Shown: positions 13,701-28,526, counted from the stretch's first letter. The stretch is 64,000 nucleotides of DNA from Thinopyrum elongatum (GCA_011799875.1 CM022297.1:543611970-543675969); one strand, 5' to 3'. A program made the numbers and translations. The notes: generated by a model from the letters alone, not told the origin.

Positions 13701-16700
13701 CCTACCGGGGAGACTAATGCCTATAATCAATGTAATCTCTTGAATTTCCTTCGAAAGGAAGTGACAATGGGTTCAGAAACTTGTTCGAAAACTAGCGGCG
13801 AATCATGTTCTTCGACTTTCAGGGCCAAAAAGTCCTGCTTAATGCCGAATTTGAGGGTACTCGAAGCCTACTGGTGCAAGCCGAGGGTATTTTCTAGATT
13901 AGCACGCTTGCCGTGAGCATTTTGAGTACTTGTGGGTCCGAAACAGACTCCGAATGACAAAGTTATGACCGTTTTAGTGAAAACCGGTCCATTATATGGC
14001 AGTCCTTGAAAGAATTTCACTTTCCCGTGACACTTTTCTCCGCACCGCCCTGAAATTTTGTGTCCTCGATGCCGGAGTTATTGTTTCCACATATATATTG
14101 ACCGACGCCAAGAATGCCCTTTGGTTCATGGCTGTGACACACATAAGTTACACCATGCCACACGGCGAAAACAAGGAGTATAAGGCTTATAGGCACTGGA
14201 TTTTCTTGAATTTACGGCCAAATGAGATTGCCCGGATCGTAGAGCATGTGCAAAAAGCAATGTTTGTCCTTATCGAGGAGAATAATATCTATAATCAATG
14301 TAATCTCTTGAATTTCTTTCAAAAGGAAGTGCCAATCGGTTCAGAAACTTGTTCGAAAAGCAGGAGCGAATCATGTTCTTTGAATTTTAGGGCCAAAAAG
14401 TCTCGCTTTACGACAAAATTGAGGGTACTCTGAGCCTCCTGGCACAAGCCAGGGATATTTTCTGGATTCGCACGCTTGCCTTGAGCATTCTGAGTACTTG
14501 TGGGTCCGAAACAGACTCCAAATGACAAAGTTATGTCCGTTCTATTGAAAACCGGTCCATTATATGGCAGACCTTGAAAGAATTTCACTTTCCCGTGGCG
14601 CTTTTCTCCGCACCACCCTGAAAATTTGTGTCCTCGATGCTGGAGATATTGTTTCCACATATATATTGACCAATGCCAGCAATGCTCTTTGGTTCATGGC
14701 TGTCACACACATAAGTTACACCATGCCACACGGCAAAAACAAGGAGTATAAGGCTTATAGGCGCTGGATTTTCTTGAATTTACGGCCAAACAGGATTGCC
14801 TGGATCATAGAGCATGTGCAGAAAGCAATGTTTGTCTTTACCAGGGAGACTAATGTCAATAATCAATGTAATCTCTCAAATTTCCTTCAAAAGGAAGTGC
14901 CAGTGGGTTCAGAAACTTGTTCTAAAAGCAGCGGCGAATCATGTTCTTTGACTTTGAGGGCCAAAAAGTACTGCTAAACGCCAAATTTGAGGGTACTCCG
15001 AGCCACCTGGCACAAGCCAGGGGTGTTTTCTGGATTCGCACGCCCACCATGAGCATTTTGAGTACTTGTGGGTCCGAAACGGAGTCGGAATGAAAAAGTT
15101 ATGACCATTCTAGTGAAAACCGGGCCATTATATGGCAGTCCTTGAAAGAATTTCACTTTCCCGTGATGCTTTTCTCCGCACCGCCCTGAAATTTTGTGTC
15201 CTCGGTTGTGGAGATATTGTTTTACATATATATTGACCAATGCCAAGAATGCCCTTTGGTTCATGGCTGTCACACACATAAGTTACACCATGCCACACGG
15301 CGAAAACAAGGAGTATAAGGCTTATAGGCGCTGGATTTTCTTGAATTTACGGCCAAATGGGATTGCTCGGATCATAGAGCATGTGTGGAAAGCAACATTT
15401 GTCCTTACCGAGGAGATTAATGTCAATAATCAACGTAATCTCTCAAATTTCCTTCAAAAGGAAGTGCCAATGGGTTCAGAAACTTGTTCAAAAAGCAGCG
15501 GTGAATCTTGTTCTTCGACTTTCAGGGCCAAAAAGTCCTGCTTAATGCTGAATTTGAGGGTACTCTGAGCCTCCTGGCACAAACCAGGAATATTTTATGG
15601 ATTCGTACGCTCGCCGTGAGCATTTTGAGTACTTGTGGGTCCGAAACGGACTCCGAATGACAAAGTTATGACCGTTCTAGTGAAAACCGGTCCATTATAT
15701 GGCAGTCCTTGAAAGAATTTCACTTTCCCATGACGCTTTTCTCCGCACCGCCCTGAAATTTTGTGTCCTTGATGCTGGAGTAATTGTTTCCACATATATA
15801 TTGACCGATGCCAGGAATGCCCTTTGGTTCATGGCTCTCACACACATAGGTTACACCATGCCACACGGCGAAAACAAGGAGTATAAGGCTCATAGGCGCT
15901 GGATTTTCTTGAATTTATGGCGAAATGGGATTGCCTGGATCATAGAGCATGTGCAGAAAGCAAAGTTGGTCCATACCGGGGAGACTAATGTCAATAATCA
16001 ACATAATCTCTTGAATTTCCTTCAAAAGGAAGTGCCAATGGGTTCAAAAACTTGTTCGAAAAGTAGTGGCGAATCATGTTCTTTGACTGTCAGGGCCAAA
16101 AAGTCCTGCTTAATGCCGAATTTGAGGGTACTCCGAGCCACCTAGTGCAAGCCAGGGGTATTTTTTGGATTCGCATGCTCGCCGCGAGCATTTTGAGTAC
16201 TTGTGGGTCCGAAACAGACTCCAAATGACAATATTATGACCGTTCTAGTGAAACCGTTCCATTATAAGGCAGTCCTTGAAAGAATTTCACTTTCCCGTGA
16301 CGCTTTTCTTCGCACCGCCCTGAAATATTGTGTCCTCGATGCCGGAGTTATTGTTTCCACATATATATCGACCGATGCCAGGAATGCCCTTTGGTTCATG
16401 GCTGTCACACACATAACTTACACCATGCCACACGGCGAAAACAAGGAGTATAAGACTTATAGGCACTGGATTTTCTTGAATTTACGGCCAAATGAGATTG
16501 CCCGTATCGTAGAGCATGTGTAGAAAGCAATGCTTGTCCCTACTGGGTAGACTAATGCCTATAAGCAATGTAATCTCTTGAATTTCCTTCGAAAGGAAGT
16601 GCGAATGGGTTCAGAAACTTGTTCAAAAACTAGCGGCGAATCATGTTCTTCGACTTTCAGGGCCAAAATGTCCTGCTTAATGCCAAATTTGAGGGTACTC

Positions 16701-16720
16701 ACAGCCTCCTGGTGCCAGCC
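10217..16720 (+). repeat. Block copy of 1-7.1 kb (about 12 monomers)
   Basis: Positions 374-1690 match 10591-11907 at offset 10217 with about 18 mismatches by eye. Positions from about 2256 to 7070 match from 11907 to 16720 at offset 9651. The step of 566 bp means exactly one monomer is missing from the second block, or gained in the first, at about 1690 or 11907. Shared oddities include the in-frame stop in AGTTAGACC (1091, 11308) and the GCCTCCTAGAGCAAGCCATGG variant, quoted here only in part. Subtracting the 2839-bp duplication gives an older period of 7378 bp, or 13 monomers. Confidence 0.82.
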
Positions 16721-19700
16721 GAGGGTTTTTCCGGATTCACATGCTCGCCGCGAGATTTTTGAGTACTTGTGGGTCTGAAACAGACTCCGAATGACAAAGG
16801 TTTGTCCGTTCTAGTGAAAACCGGTCCATTATATGGCAGTCCTTGAAAGAATTTCACTTTCCCGTGACACTTTTTGCCGCACCGCCCTGAAATTTTGTGT
16901 CCTCGATGCCAGAGTTATTGTTTCCACATATATATTGACCGATGCCAGGAATGCCCTTTGGTTCATGGCTGTGACACACATAAGTGACACCATGCCACAC
17001 GGCGAAAACAAGGAGTATAAGGCTTATAGGCGCTGGATTTTCTTGAATTTACGGCCAAATGATATTGCCCGGATCATAGAGCATGTGCAAAAAGCAACGT
17101 TTGTCCTTATCGGGGAGAATAATGTCTATAATCAATGTAGTCTATCAAATTTCTTTCAAAAGGAAGTGCCAATCGGTTCAGAAACTTGTTCGAAAAGCAG
17201 GAGCGAATCATGTTCTTTGACTTTTAGGGCCAAAAAGTCCTGCTTTATGCCAAAATTGAGGGTACTCTGAGCCTCCTGGGATATTTTCTAGATTCGCACC
17301 ATTGTCGTGAGCATTCTGAGTACTTGTGGGTCCAAAACAGACTCCGAATGACAAAGTTATGTCCGTTCTATAGAAAACCGGTCCATTATATGGCAGTCCT
17401 TGAAAGAATTTCACTTTCCCGTGGCGCTTTTCTCCGCACCACCCTAAAATTTTGTGTCCTCGATGCTGAAGATATTGTTTCCACATATATATTGACCAAT
17501 GCCAGGAATGCCCTTTGGTTCATGGCTGTCACACACATAAGTTACACCATGCCACACGGCGAAAACAAGGAGTATAAGGCTTATAGGCGCTGGATTTTCT
17601 TGAATTTACGGCCAAATGGGATTGCCCGGATCATAGAGCATGTGCAGAAAGCAACGTTTGTCCTTACCGGGGAGACTAATGTCTATAATCAACACAATCT
17701 TTTGAATTTCTTTCAAAAGGCAGTGCCAATGGGTTAAGAAACTTGTTCGAAAAGCAGCGGCGAATCATGTTCTTTGACTTTCAGGGCCAAAAAGTCCTTC
17801 TTAATGCCGAAATAGAGGGTACTCCAAGCCTCCTGGCACAAGCTAGGGGTATTTTCTGGATTCGCACGCTCGCTGCGACCATTCTGAGTACTTGTGGTTC
17901 CAAAACGGACTCCGAATGACAAAGTTATGACCGTTCTATTGAAAACCGGTCCATTATGTGCCAGTCCTTGAAAGAATTTCACTTTCCCGTGACGCTTTTC
18001 TCCGCACCGCCCTGATATTTTTCATCCTTGATAGTGGAGATATTGTTTCCACATATATATTGACCGATGCCAGGAATGCCCTTTGGTTCTTGGCTGTCAC
18101 ACACATAAGTTACACCATGCCACAAGGCGAAAACAAGGAGTATAAAGCTTACAGGCGCTGGATTTTCTTGAATTTACGGCCAACTGGGATTGCCCGGTTC
18201 ATAGAGCATGTGCAGAAAGCAACATTTGTCCTTACTGGGGAGACTAATGTCTATAATCAATGTAATCTCTCAAATTTCCTTCAAAAGGAAGTGCCAATGG
18301 GTTCAGAAACTTATTCGAAAAGCAGCGGCGAATAATGTTCTTTGACTGTCAGGGCCAAAAAGTCCTGCTTAACACCGAATTTGAGGGTACTCCGAAACTC
18401 CTGGCACAAGCCGGGGTATTTACTGGATTTGCATGCTTGCCGCGAGCACTTTGAGTAATTGTGGGTCCGAAATGGACACCAAATGACAAAGTTAGGACCG
18501 TTCTAGGGAAAACCTGTCCATTATATGGCAGTCCTTGAAAGAATTTCACTTTCCCGTGACGCTTTTCTCCGCACCGCCCTAAAATTTTGTGTCCTCGATG
18601 CTGGAGATATTGTTTCCACATATATATTGACCGATGCCAGGGATGCCCTTTGGTTCATGGCTGTAACACACAAAAGTTACACCATGCCACACGGCGAAAA
18701 CAAGGAGTATAAGATTTATAGGCGCTGGATTTTCTTGAATTTACGGCCAACTGGGATTGCCCGGATCATAGAGCATGTGCAGAAAGCAATGTTTGTCCTT
18801 ACCGGGGATACTAATGTTTATAATCAGTGTAATCTCTCGAATTTCCTTCAAAAGGAAGTGCCAATGGGTTCAGAAACTTGTTCGAAAAGCAGCGGCGAAT
18901 CATGTTCTTTGACTGTCAGGGCCAAAAAGTCCTGCTTAATGCCGAATTTGAGGGTACTCCGAGCCTCCTGGCACAAGCCAGGGTATTTTCTGGATTCGTA
19001 CGCTCACCGCGAGCACTTTGAGTACTTGTGGGTCCGAAACGGACTCCAAATGACATTGTTATGATCGTTCTATTGAAAACCGGTCCATTATATGGCAGTC
19101 CTTGAAAGAATTTCACTTTCCCATGACACTTTTCTCCACACCGCCCTAAAATTTTGTGTCCTCGATGCGGGTGATATTGTTTCCACGTATATATTGACCG
19201 AGGCCAGGAATGCCCTTTGGTTCATGGCTGTCACACACATAAGTTACACCATGCCACACGGCGAAAACAAGGAGTATAAGGCTTAAAGGCGCTGGATTGC
19301 CTGGATCATAGAGCATGTGCAGAAAGCAAAGTTTGTCCTTACCGGGGAGACTAATGTCAATAATCAACATAATCTCTCGAATTTCCTTCAAAAGGAAGTG
19401 CCAATGGGTTCAGAAACTTGTTCGAAAAGTAGCGGCGAATCATGTTCTTTGACTGTCAGGGCCAAAAAGTCCTGCTTAATGCCAAATTTTAGGGTACTCT
19501 GAGCCACCTGGTGTTAGCCGGGGGTATTTTTTGGATTGGCACACTCGCCGCGAGCATTTTGAGTACTTGTGGGTGGAAAACGGACTCCAAATGACAATAT
19601 TATGACCGTTCTAGTGAAACCGTTCCATTATAAGGCAGTCCTTGAAAGAATTTCACTTTCCCGTGACGCATTTCTCCGCACCGCCCTGAAATTTTGTGTC

Positions 19701-22437
19701 CTTGATGCCGGAGTTATTGTTTCCACATATATATTGACCGGTGCCTAGAATGCCCTTTGGTTCATGGCTGTCACCCACATAAGTTACACCATGCCACACG
19801 GCGAAAACAAGGAGTATAAGACTTATAGGCGCTGGATTTTCTTGAATTTACGGCCTAATGAGATTGCCCGGATCATAGAGCATGTGCAGAAAGCAATGTT
19901 TGTCCCTACCAGGGAGACTAATGCCTATAATCAATGTAATCTCTTGAATTTCCTTCGAAAGGAAGTGCCAATGGGTTCAGAAACTTGTTCGAAAACTAGC
20001 GGCGAATCATGTTCTTCGACTTTCAGGGCCAAAAAGTCCTGCTTAATGCCGAATTTGAGGGTACTCCAAGCCTCCTGGTGCAAGCCGAGGGTATTTTCTG
20101 GATTCGCACGCTCGCCGCAAGCATTTTGAGTACTTGTGGGTCTGAAACAGACTCCGAATGACAAAGTTATGACCGTTCTAGTGAAAACCGGTCCATTATA
20201 TGGCAGTCCTCGAAAGAATTTCACTTTCCCGTGACACATTTCTCCGCACTGCCCTGAAATTTTGTGTCCTCGATGCCGGAGTTATTGTTGCCACATATAT
20301 ATTGACCGATGCCAGGAATGCCCTTTTGTTCATGGCTGTGACACACATAAGTTACACCATGCCACACGGCGAAAACAAGGAGTATAAGGCTTATAGGCGC
20401 TGGATTTTCTTGAATTTACGGCCAAATGAGATTGCCCGGATCGTAGAGCATGTGCAAAAAGCAATGTTTGTCCTTATCGGGGAGAATAATTTCTATAATC
20501 AATTTAATCTCTCAAATTTCTTTCAAAAGGAAGTGCCAATCGGTTCAGAAACTTGTTCGAAAAGCAGGAGCGAATCATGTTCTTTGACTTTTAGGGCCAA
20601 AAAGTCTTGCTTTACGCCAAAATTGAGGGTACTCTGACCCTCCTGGCACAAGCCAGGGATATTTTCTGGATTCGCACACTTGCCGTGAGCATTCTGAGTA
20701 CTTGTGGGTCTGAAACAGACTCCAAATGACAAAGTTATGTCCGTTCTATTGAAAACCGGTCCATTATATGGCAGTCCTTGAAAGAATTTCACTTTCACGT
20801 GGCGCTTTTCTCCGCACCACCCTGAAATTTTGTGTCCTCGATACTGGAGATATTGTTTCCAGATATATATTGACCAATGCCAGGAATGCCCTTTGGTTCA
20901 TGGCTGTCACACACATAAGTTAAACCATGCCACACGGCAAAAACTAGGAGTATAAGGCTTATAGGCGCTGGATTTTCTTGAATTTACGGCCAAACGGGAT
21001 TGCCTGGATCATAGAGCAAGTGCAGAAAGCAATGTTTTCCTTACCAGGGAGGCTAATGTCAATAATCAATGTAACTCTCAAATTTCCTTCAAAAGGAAGT
21101 GCCAGTGGGTTCAGAAACTTGTTCTAAAAGCCAAAAAGTCTTGCTTTACGCCAAAATTGAGGGTACTCTGAGCCTTCTGGCACAAGACAGGGATATTTTC
21201 TGGATTCGCACACTTGCCGTGAGCATTCTGAGTACTTGTGGGTCCGAAACAGACTCCAAATGACAAAGTTATGTCCATTCTATTGAAAACCGGTCCATTA
21301 TATGCCAGTCCTTGAAAGAATTTCACTTTCACGTGGCGCTTTTCTCCGCACCGCCCTGAAATTTTGTGTCCTCGGTTGTGGAGATATTGTTTCCACATAT
21401 ATATTGACCAATGCCAAGAATGCCCTTTGGTTCATGGCTATCACACACATAAGTTACACCATGCCACACATCGAAAACAAGGAGTATAAGGCTTATAGGC
21501 GCTGGATTTTCTTGAATTTACGGCCAAATGGGATTGCCAGGATCATAGAGCATGTGCAGAAAGCAACATTTGTCCTTACCGGGGAGACTAATGTCTATAA
21601 TCAACACAATCTCTCGAATTTCTTTCAAAAGGAAGTGCCAATGGGTTCAGAAACTTGTTCGAAAAGCAGCGGCGAATCATGTTCTTTGGCTTTCAGGGCC
21701 AAAAAGTCCTTCTTAATGCCGAAATAGAGGGTACTCCAAGCCTCCTGGCACAAGCTAGGGGTATTTTCTGGATTCGCACACTCACTGTGAGCATTCTGAG
21801 TACTTGTGTGTCCAAAACGGACTCCCAATGACAAAGTTATGACCGTTCTATTGAAAACCGGTCCATTATATGCCAGTCCTTGAAAGAATTTCACTTTCCC
21901 GTGACGCTTTTCTCCGCACCGCCCTGAAACTTTGTGTCCTCGATGCTGGAGATATTGTTTCCACATATATATTAACCGATGCCAGGAATGCCCTTTGGTT
22001 CATGGCTGTCACACACATAAGTTACACCATGCCACACGGCGAAAACAAGGAGTATAAGGCTTATAGGCGCTGGATTTTCTTGAATTTACTGCCAAATGAG
22101 ATTGCCCGGATCATAGAGCATGTGCAAAAAGCAATGTTTTTCCTTATCGAGGAGAATAATGTCTATAATCAATGTAATCTCTCAAATTTCTTTCAAAAGG
22201 AAGTGCCAATCGGTTCAGAAACTTGTTTGAAAAGCAGGAGCGAATCATGTTCTTTGACTTTTAGGGCCAAAAAGTCCTGCTTTATGCCAAAATTGAGGGT
22301 ACTCTAAGCCTCCTGGCAGAAGCCAGGGATATTTTCTGCATTTGCACCATTGCGGTGAGCATTCTGAGTACTTGTGGGTCCAAAACAGACTCCGAATGAC
22401 AAAGTTATGTCCGTTCTATTGCAAACCGGTCCATTAT

Positions 22438-25400
22438 ATGGCAGTCCTTTAAAGAATTTCACTTTCCCGTGGCGCTTTTATCCGCACCACCCTAAATTTT
22501 TTTGTCCTCGATGCTGAAGATATTGTTTCCACATATATATTGACCAATGCAGGGAATGCCCTTTGGTTCATGGCTGTCACACACATAAGTTACACCATGC
22601 CACACGGCGAAAACAAGGAGTATAAGGCTTATAGGCGCTGGATTTTCTTGAATTTACGGCCAAATGGGATTGCCTGGATCATAGAGCATGTGCAGAAAGC
22701 AATGTTTGTCCTTACCAGGGAGACTAATGTCAGTAATCAATGTAATCTCCTGAATTTCCTTCAAAAGGAAGTGCCAGTGGGTTCAGAAACTTGTTCAAAA
22801 AGCAGCAGCGAATCATGTTCTTTGACTTTGAGGGCCAAAAAGTCCTGCTAAATGCCAAATTTGAGGGTACCTCGAGCCACCTGCCACAAGCCAGGGGTAT
22901 TTTCTGGATTCACACGCTCACTGCGAGCATTTTGAGTACTTGTGGGTCCGAAATGGGCTCCGAATGAAAAAGTTATGACCATTCTAGTGAAAACCGGTCC
23001 ATTATATTTCTCCGCACCGCCCTGAAATTTTGTGTCCTCGGTTGTGGAGATATTGTTTCCACATATATATTGACCAATGCCAAGAATGCCCTTTGGTTCA
23101 TGGCTGTCACACACATAAGTTACACCATGCCACACGGCGAAAACAAGGAGTATAGGCTTGTAGGCGCTGGATTTTCTCGAATTTACGGCCAAATGGGATT
23201 GCCAGGATCGTAGAGCATGTGCAGAAAGCAACATTTGTCCTTACCGGGGAGACTAATGTCTATAATCAACACAATCTCTCGAATTTCTTTCAAAAGGAAG
23301 TGCCAATGTGTTCAGAAACTTGTTCGAAAAGCAGCGGCGAATCATGTTCTTTGACTTTCAGGGCTAAAAAGTCCTTCTTAATGCCGAAATAGAGGGTACA
23401 CCAAGCCTCCTGGCACAAGCTAGGGGTATTTTATGGATTCGCACACTCACTGCGAGCATTCTGAGTACTTGTGTGTCCAAAACGGACTCCGAATGACAAA
23501 GTTATGACCGTTCTATTGAAAACCGGTCCATTATATGCCAGTCGTTGAAAGAATTTCACTTTCCCGTGACGCTTTTCTCCGCACCGCCCTGAAATTTTGT
23601 GTCCTCGATGCTGGAGATATTGTTTCCACATATATATTAACCGATGCCAGGAATGCCCTTTGGTTCATGGCTGTCACACACATAAGTTACACCATGCCAC
23701 ACGGCGAAAACAAGGAGTATAAGGCTTATAGGCGCTGGATTTTCTTGAATTTACTGCCAAATGGGATTGCCCGGATCATAGAGCATGTCCGGAAAGCAAC
23801 GTTTGTCCTTACCGAGGAGATTAATGTCAATAATCAATGTAATCTCTTGAATTTCCTTCAAAAGGAAGTGCCAGTGGGTTCAGAAACTTGTTCGAAAAGC
23901 AGCGGTGAATCTTGTTCTTTGACTTTTAGGGCCAAAAAGTCCTGCTTAATGCTGAATTTGAGGGTACTCTGAGCCTCCAGGCACAAACCAGGCATATTTT
24001 ATGGATTTGCATGCTCGCTGCGAGCATTCTGAGTACTTGTGGATCCAAAATGGACTCCGAATGACAAAGTTATGACGGTTCTATTGAAAACTGGTCCATT
24101 ATATGCCAGTCCTTGAAAGAATTTCACTTTCCCGTGACGCTTTTCTCCGCACCGCCCTGAAATTTTGTGTCCTCGATGCTGGAGATGTTGTTTCCACATA
24201 TATATTAACCGATGCCAGGAATGCCCTTTGGTTCATGGCTGTCACACACATAAGTTACACCATGCCACACGGCGAAAACAAGGAGTATAAGGCTTATAGG
24301 CGCTGGATTTTCTTGAATTTACTGCCAAATGGGATTGCCTGGATCATAGAGCATGTGCAGAAAGCAATGTTTGTCCTTACCAGGGAGACTAATGTCAATA
24401 ATCAATGTAATCTCTTGAATTTCCTTCAAAAGGAAGTGCAAGTGGGTTCAGAAACTTGTTCAAAAAGCAGCAGCGAATCATCTTCTTTGACTTTGAGGGC
24501 CAAAAAGTCCTGCTAAACTCCAAATTTGAGGGTACTCCGAGCCACCTGCCACAAGCCATGGGTATTTTCTGGATTCACACGCTCACCGCGAGCATTTTGA
24601 GTACTTGTGGGTCCGAAACGGGCTCCGAATGAAAAAATTATGACAATTCTAGTGAAAACCGGTCCATTATATTTCTCCGCACCGCCCTGAAATTTTGTGT
24701 CCTCGGTTGTGGAGATATTGTTTCCACATATATATTGACCAATGCCAAGAATGCCGTTTGGTTCATGGCTGTCACACACATAAGTTACACCATGCCACAC
24801 GGCGAAAACAAGGAGTATAAGGCTTATAGGCGCTGGATTTTCTCGAATTTACGGCCAAATGGGATTGCCAGGATCATAGAGCATGTGCAGAAAGCAACAT
24901 TTGTCCTTACCGGGGAGACTAATGTCTATAATCAACACAATCTCTCGAATTTCTTTCAAAAGGAAGTGCCAACGGGTTCAGAAACTTGTTCGAAAAGCAG
25001 CGGCGAATCATGTTCTTTGACTTTCAGGGCCAAAAAGTCCTTCTTAATGCCGAAATAGAGGGTACTCCAAGCCTCCTGGCACAAGCTAGGGGTATTTTCT
25101 GGATTCGCACGCTCACTGCGAGCATTCTGAGTACTTGTGTGTCCAAAACGGACTCCGAATGACAAACTTATGACCGTTCTATTGAAAACCGGTCCATTAT
25201 ATGCCAGTCCTTGAAAGAATTTCACTTTCCCGTGACGCTTTTCTCCGCACCACCCTGAAACTTCGTGTCCTCGATGCTGGAGATATTGTTTCTACATATA
25301 TATTACCCGATGCCAGGAATGCCCTTTGGTTCATGGCTGTCACACACATAAGTTACACCATGCCACACGGCGAAAACAAGGAGTATAAGGCTTATAGGCG

Positions 25401-27392
25401 CTGGATTTTCTTGAACTTACTGCCAAATGAGATTGCCCGGATCATAGAGCATGTGAAAAAAGCAATGTTTGTCCTTATCGAGGAGAATAATGTCTATAAT
25501 CAGTGTAATCTCTCAAATTTCTTTCAAAAGGAAGTGCCAATCGGTTCAGAAACTTGTTTGAAGCAGGAGCGAATCATGTTCTTTGACTTTTAGGGCCAAA
25601 AAGTCCGGCTTTATGCCAAAATTGAGGGTACTCTGAGCCTCCTGGCACAAGCCAGGGATATTTTCTGGATTTGCACCATTGCCGTGAGCATTCTGAGTAC
25701 TTGTGGGTCCAAAACAGACTCCGAATGACAAAGTTATGTCCGTTCTATTGAAAACCGGTCCATTATATGGCAGGCCTTGAAAGAATTTCACTTTCCCGTG
25801 GCGCTTTTATCCGCACCAACCTAAATTTTTTTGTCCTCGATGCTGAAGATATTGTTTCCACATATATATTGACCAATGCCGGGAATGCCCTTTGGTTCAT
25901 GGCTGTCACACACATAAGTTACACCATGCCACACAGCGAAAACAAGGAGTATAAGGCTTATAGGCGCTGGATTTTCTTGAATTTACGGCCAAACGGGATT
26001 GCCTGGATCATAGAGCATGTGCAGAAAGCAATGTTTGTCCTTACCAGGGAGACTAATGTAAATAATCAATGTAATCTCTTGAATTTCCTTCAAAAGGAAG
26101 TGCTAGTGGGTTCAGAAACTTGTTCAAAAAGCAGCAGCGAATCATGTTCTTTGACTTTGAGGGCCAAAAAGTCCTGCTAAACGCCAAATTTGAGGGTACT
26201 CCGAGCCACCTGCCACAAGCCAGGGGTATTTTCTGGATTCACACGCTCACCGCGAGCATTTTGAGTACTTGTGGGTCCGAAACGGGCTCCGAATGAAAAA
26301 GTTATGACCATTCTAGTGAAAACCAGTCCATTATATTTCTCCGCACCGCCCTGAAATTTTGAGTCCTCAGTTGTGGAGATATTGTTTCCACATATATATT
26401 GACCAATGCCAAGAATGCCCTTTGGTTCATGGCTGTCACACACATAAGTTACACCATGCCACACGGCGAAAACAAGGAGTATAGGCTTATAGGCGCTGGA
26501 TTTTCTCAAATTTACGGCCAAATGGGATTGCCAGGATCATAGAGCATGTGCAGAAAGCAACATTTGTCCTTACTGAGGAGACTAATGTCTATAATCAACA
26601 CAATCTCTCGAATTTCTTTCAAAAGGAAGTGCCAATGGGTTCAGAAACTTGTTCGAAAAGTAGCGGCGAATCATGTTCTTTGACTTTCAGGGCCAAAAAG
26701 TCCTTCTTAATGCCGAAATAGAGGGTACTCCAAGCCTCCTGGCACAAGCTAGGGGTATTTTCTGGATTCGCACGCTCACTGCGAGCATTCGGAGTACTTG
26801 TGTGTCCAAAACGGGCTCCGAGTGAAAAAGTTATGACCATTCTAGTGAAAACCAGTCCATTATATTTCTCCGCACCGCCCTGAAATTTTGTATCCTCAGT
26901 TGTGGAGATATTGTTTCCACATATATATTGACCAATGCCAAGAATGCCCTTTGGTTCATGGCTGTCACACACATAAGTTACACCATGCCACACGGCGAAA
27001 ACAAGGAGTATAGGCTTATAGGCGCTGGATTTTCTCGAATTTACGGCCAAATGGGATTGCCAGGATCATAGAGCATATGCAGAAAGCAACATTTTTCCTT
27101 ACTGAGGAGACTAATGTCTATAATCAACACAATCTCTCGAATTTCTTTCAAAAGGAAGTGCCAATGGGTTCAGAAACTTGTTCGAAAAGCAGCGGCGAAT
27201 CATGTTCTTTGACTTTCAGGGCCAAAAAGTCCTTCTTAATGCCGAAATAGAGGGTACTCCAAGCCTCCTGGCACAAGCTAGGGGTATTTTCTGGATTCGC
27301 ACGCTCACTGCGAGCATTCTGAGTACTTGTGTGTCCAAAACGGACTCCGACTGACAAAGTTATGACCGTTCTATTGAAAACCGGTCCATTAT
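22438..27392 (+). repeat. Three-monomer (~1.67 kb) units marked by a 38-bp deletion
   Basis: Monomers at about 22999, 24664, 26332 and 26866 read CCATTATATTTCTCCGCACC. They lack the 38 bp from GGCAGTCC to GACGCTT that normally follow CCATTATAT. The first three occur 1665-1668 bp apart, each preceded by the same monomer type, so a 3-monomer unit was amplified. The fourth follows directly, only one short monomer later. The same deletion is seen once more at about 55560 in the right array. Confidence 0.82.
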
Positions 27393-28526
27393 ATGCCAGT
27401 CCTTGAAAGAATTTCACTTTCCCGTGACGCTTTTCTCCGCACCGCCCTGAAATTTTGTGTCCTCGATGCTGGAGATATTGTTTCCACATATACATTAACC
27501 GATGCCAGGAATGCCCTTTGGTTCATGGCTATCACACACATAAGTTACACCATGCCACACGGCGAAAACAAGGAGTATAAGGATTATAGGCGCTGGATTT
27601 TCTTGAATTTACTGCCAAATGGGATTGCCCGGATCATAGAGCATGTGCGGAAAGCAACGTTTGTCCTTACCGAGGAGATTAATGTCAATAATCAATGTAA
27701 TCTCTTGAATTTCCTTCAAAAGGAAGTGCCAATGGGTTCAGAAACTTGTTCGAAAAGCTGCGGTGAATCTTGTTCTTTGACTTTTAGGGCCAAAAAGTCC
27801 TACTTAATGCTGAATTTGAGGGTACTCTGAGGCTCCGGGCACAAACCAGGCATATTTTATGGATTTGCATGCTCGTCGCGAGCATTTTGAGTACTTGTGG
27901 GTCTGAAACGGACTCCGAATGACAAAGTTATGACCGTTCTAGTGAAAACCGGACCATTATATGGCAGTCCTTGAAAGAATTTTACTTTCCCGTGACGCTT
28001 TTCTCCGCACCGCCCTGAAATTTTGTGTCCTCGATGCCGGTGATATTGTTTCCACATATATATTGACTGATGCCAGGAATGCCCTTTGGTTCATGGCTGT
28101 CACAGACATAAGTTACACCATGCCACACGGGAAAAACAAGGAGTATATGGCTTATAGGCGCTGGATTTTCTTTAATTTTCGGCCAAATGAGATTGCCCGG
28201 ATCATAGAGCATGTGCAGAAAGCAATGTTTGTCTTTACCGGGGAGACTAATGTCTATAATCAACGTAATTTGTCAAATTTCTTTCAAAAGGAAGTGCCAA
28301 TGGGTTCAGAAACTTGTTCGAAAAGCAGCGGCGAATCATGTTCTTTGACTTTCAGGGCCAAAAAGTCCAGCTGAACACCGAATTGGAGGGTACTCTGAGC
28401 CTCCTGGGGCAAGTTGGGAGTATTTTCTAGATTTGCATGCTCTCTGCAAGCATTTGAGTACTTGTGGGTCCGAAACGGACTCCGAATGACAACGTTATGA
28501 CCGTTCTAGTGAAAACTGGTCCATTA

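Noticed and set aside
18860..18905. CENP-B-box-like string TTCGAAAAGCAGCGGCG in monomers
   Set aside because: It lacks the required spacing and the A and CGGG core of the CENP-B box; only TTCG matches.
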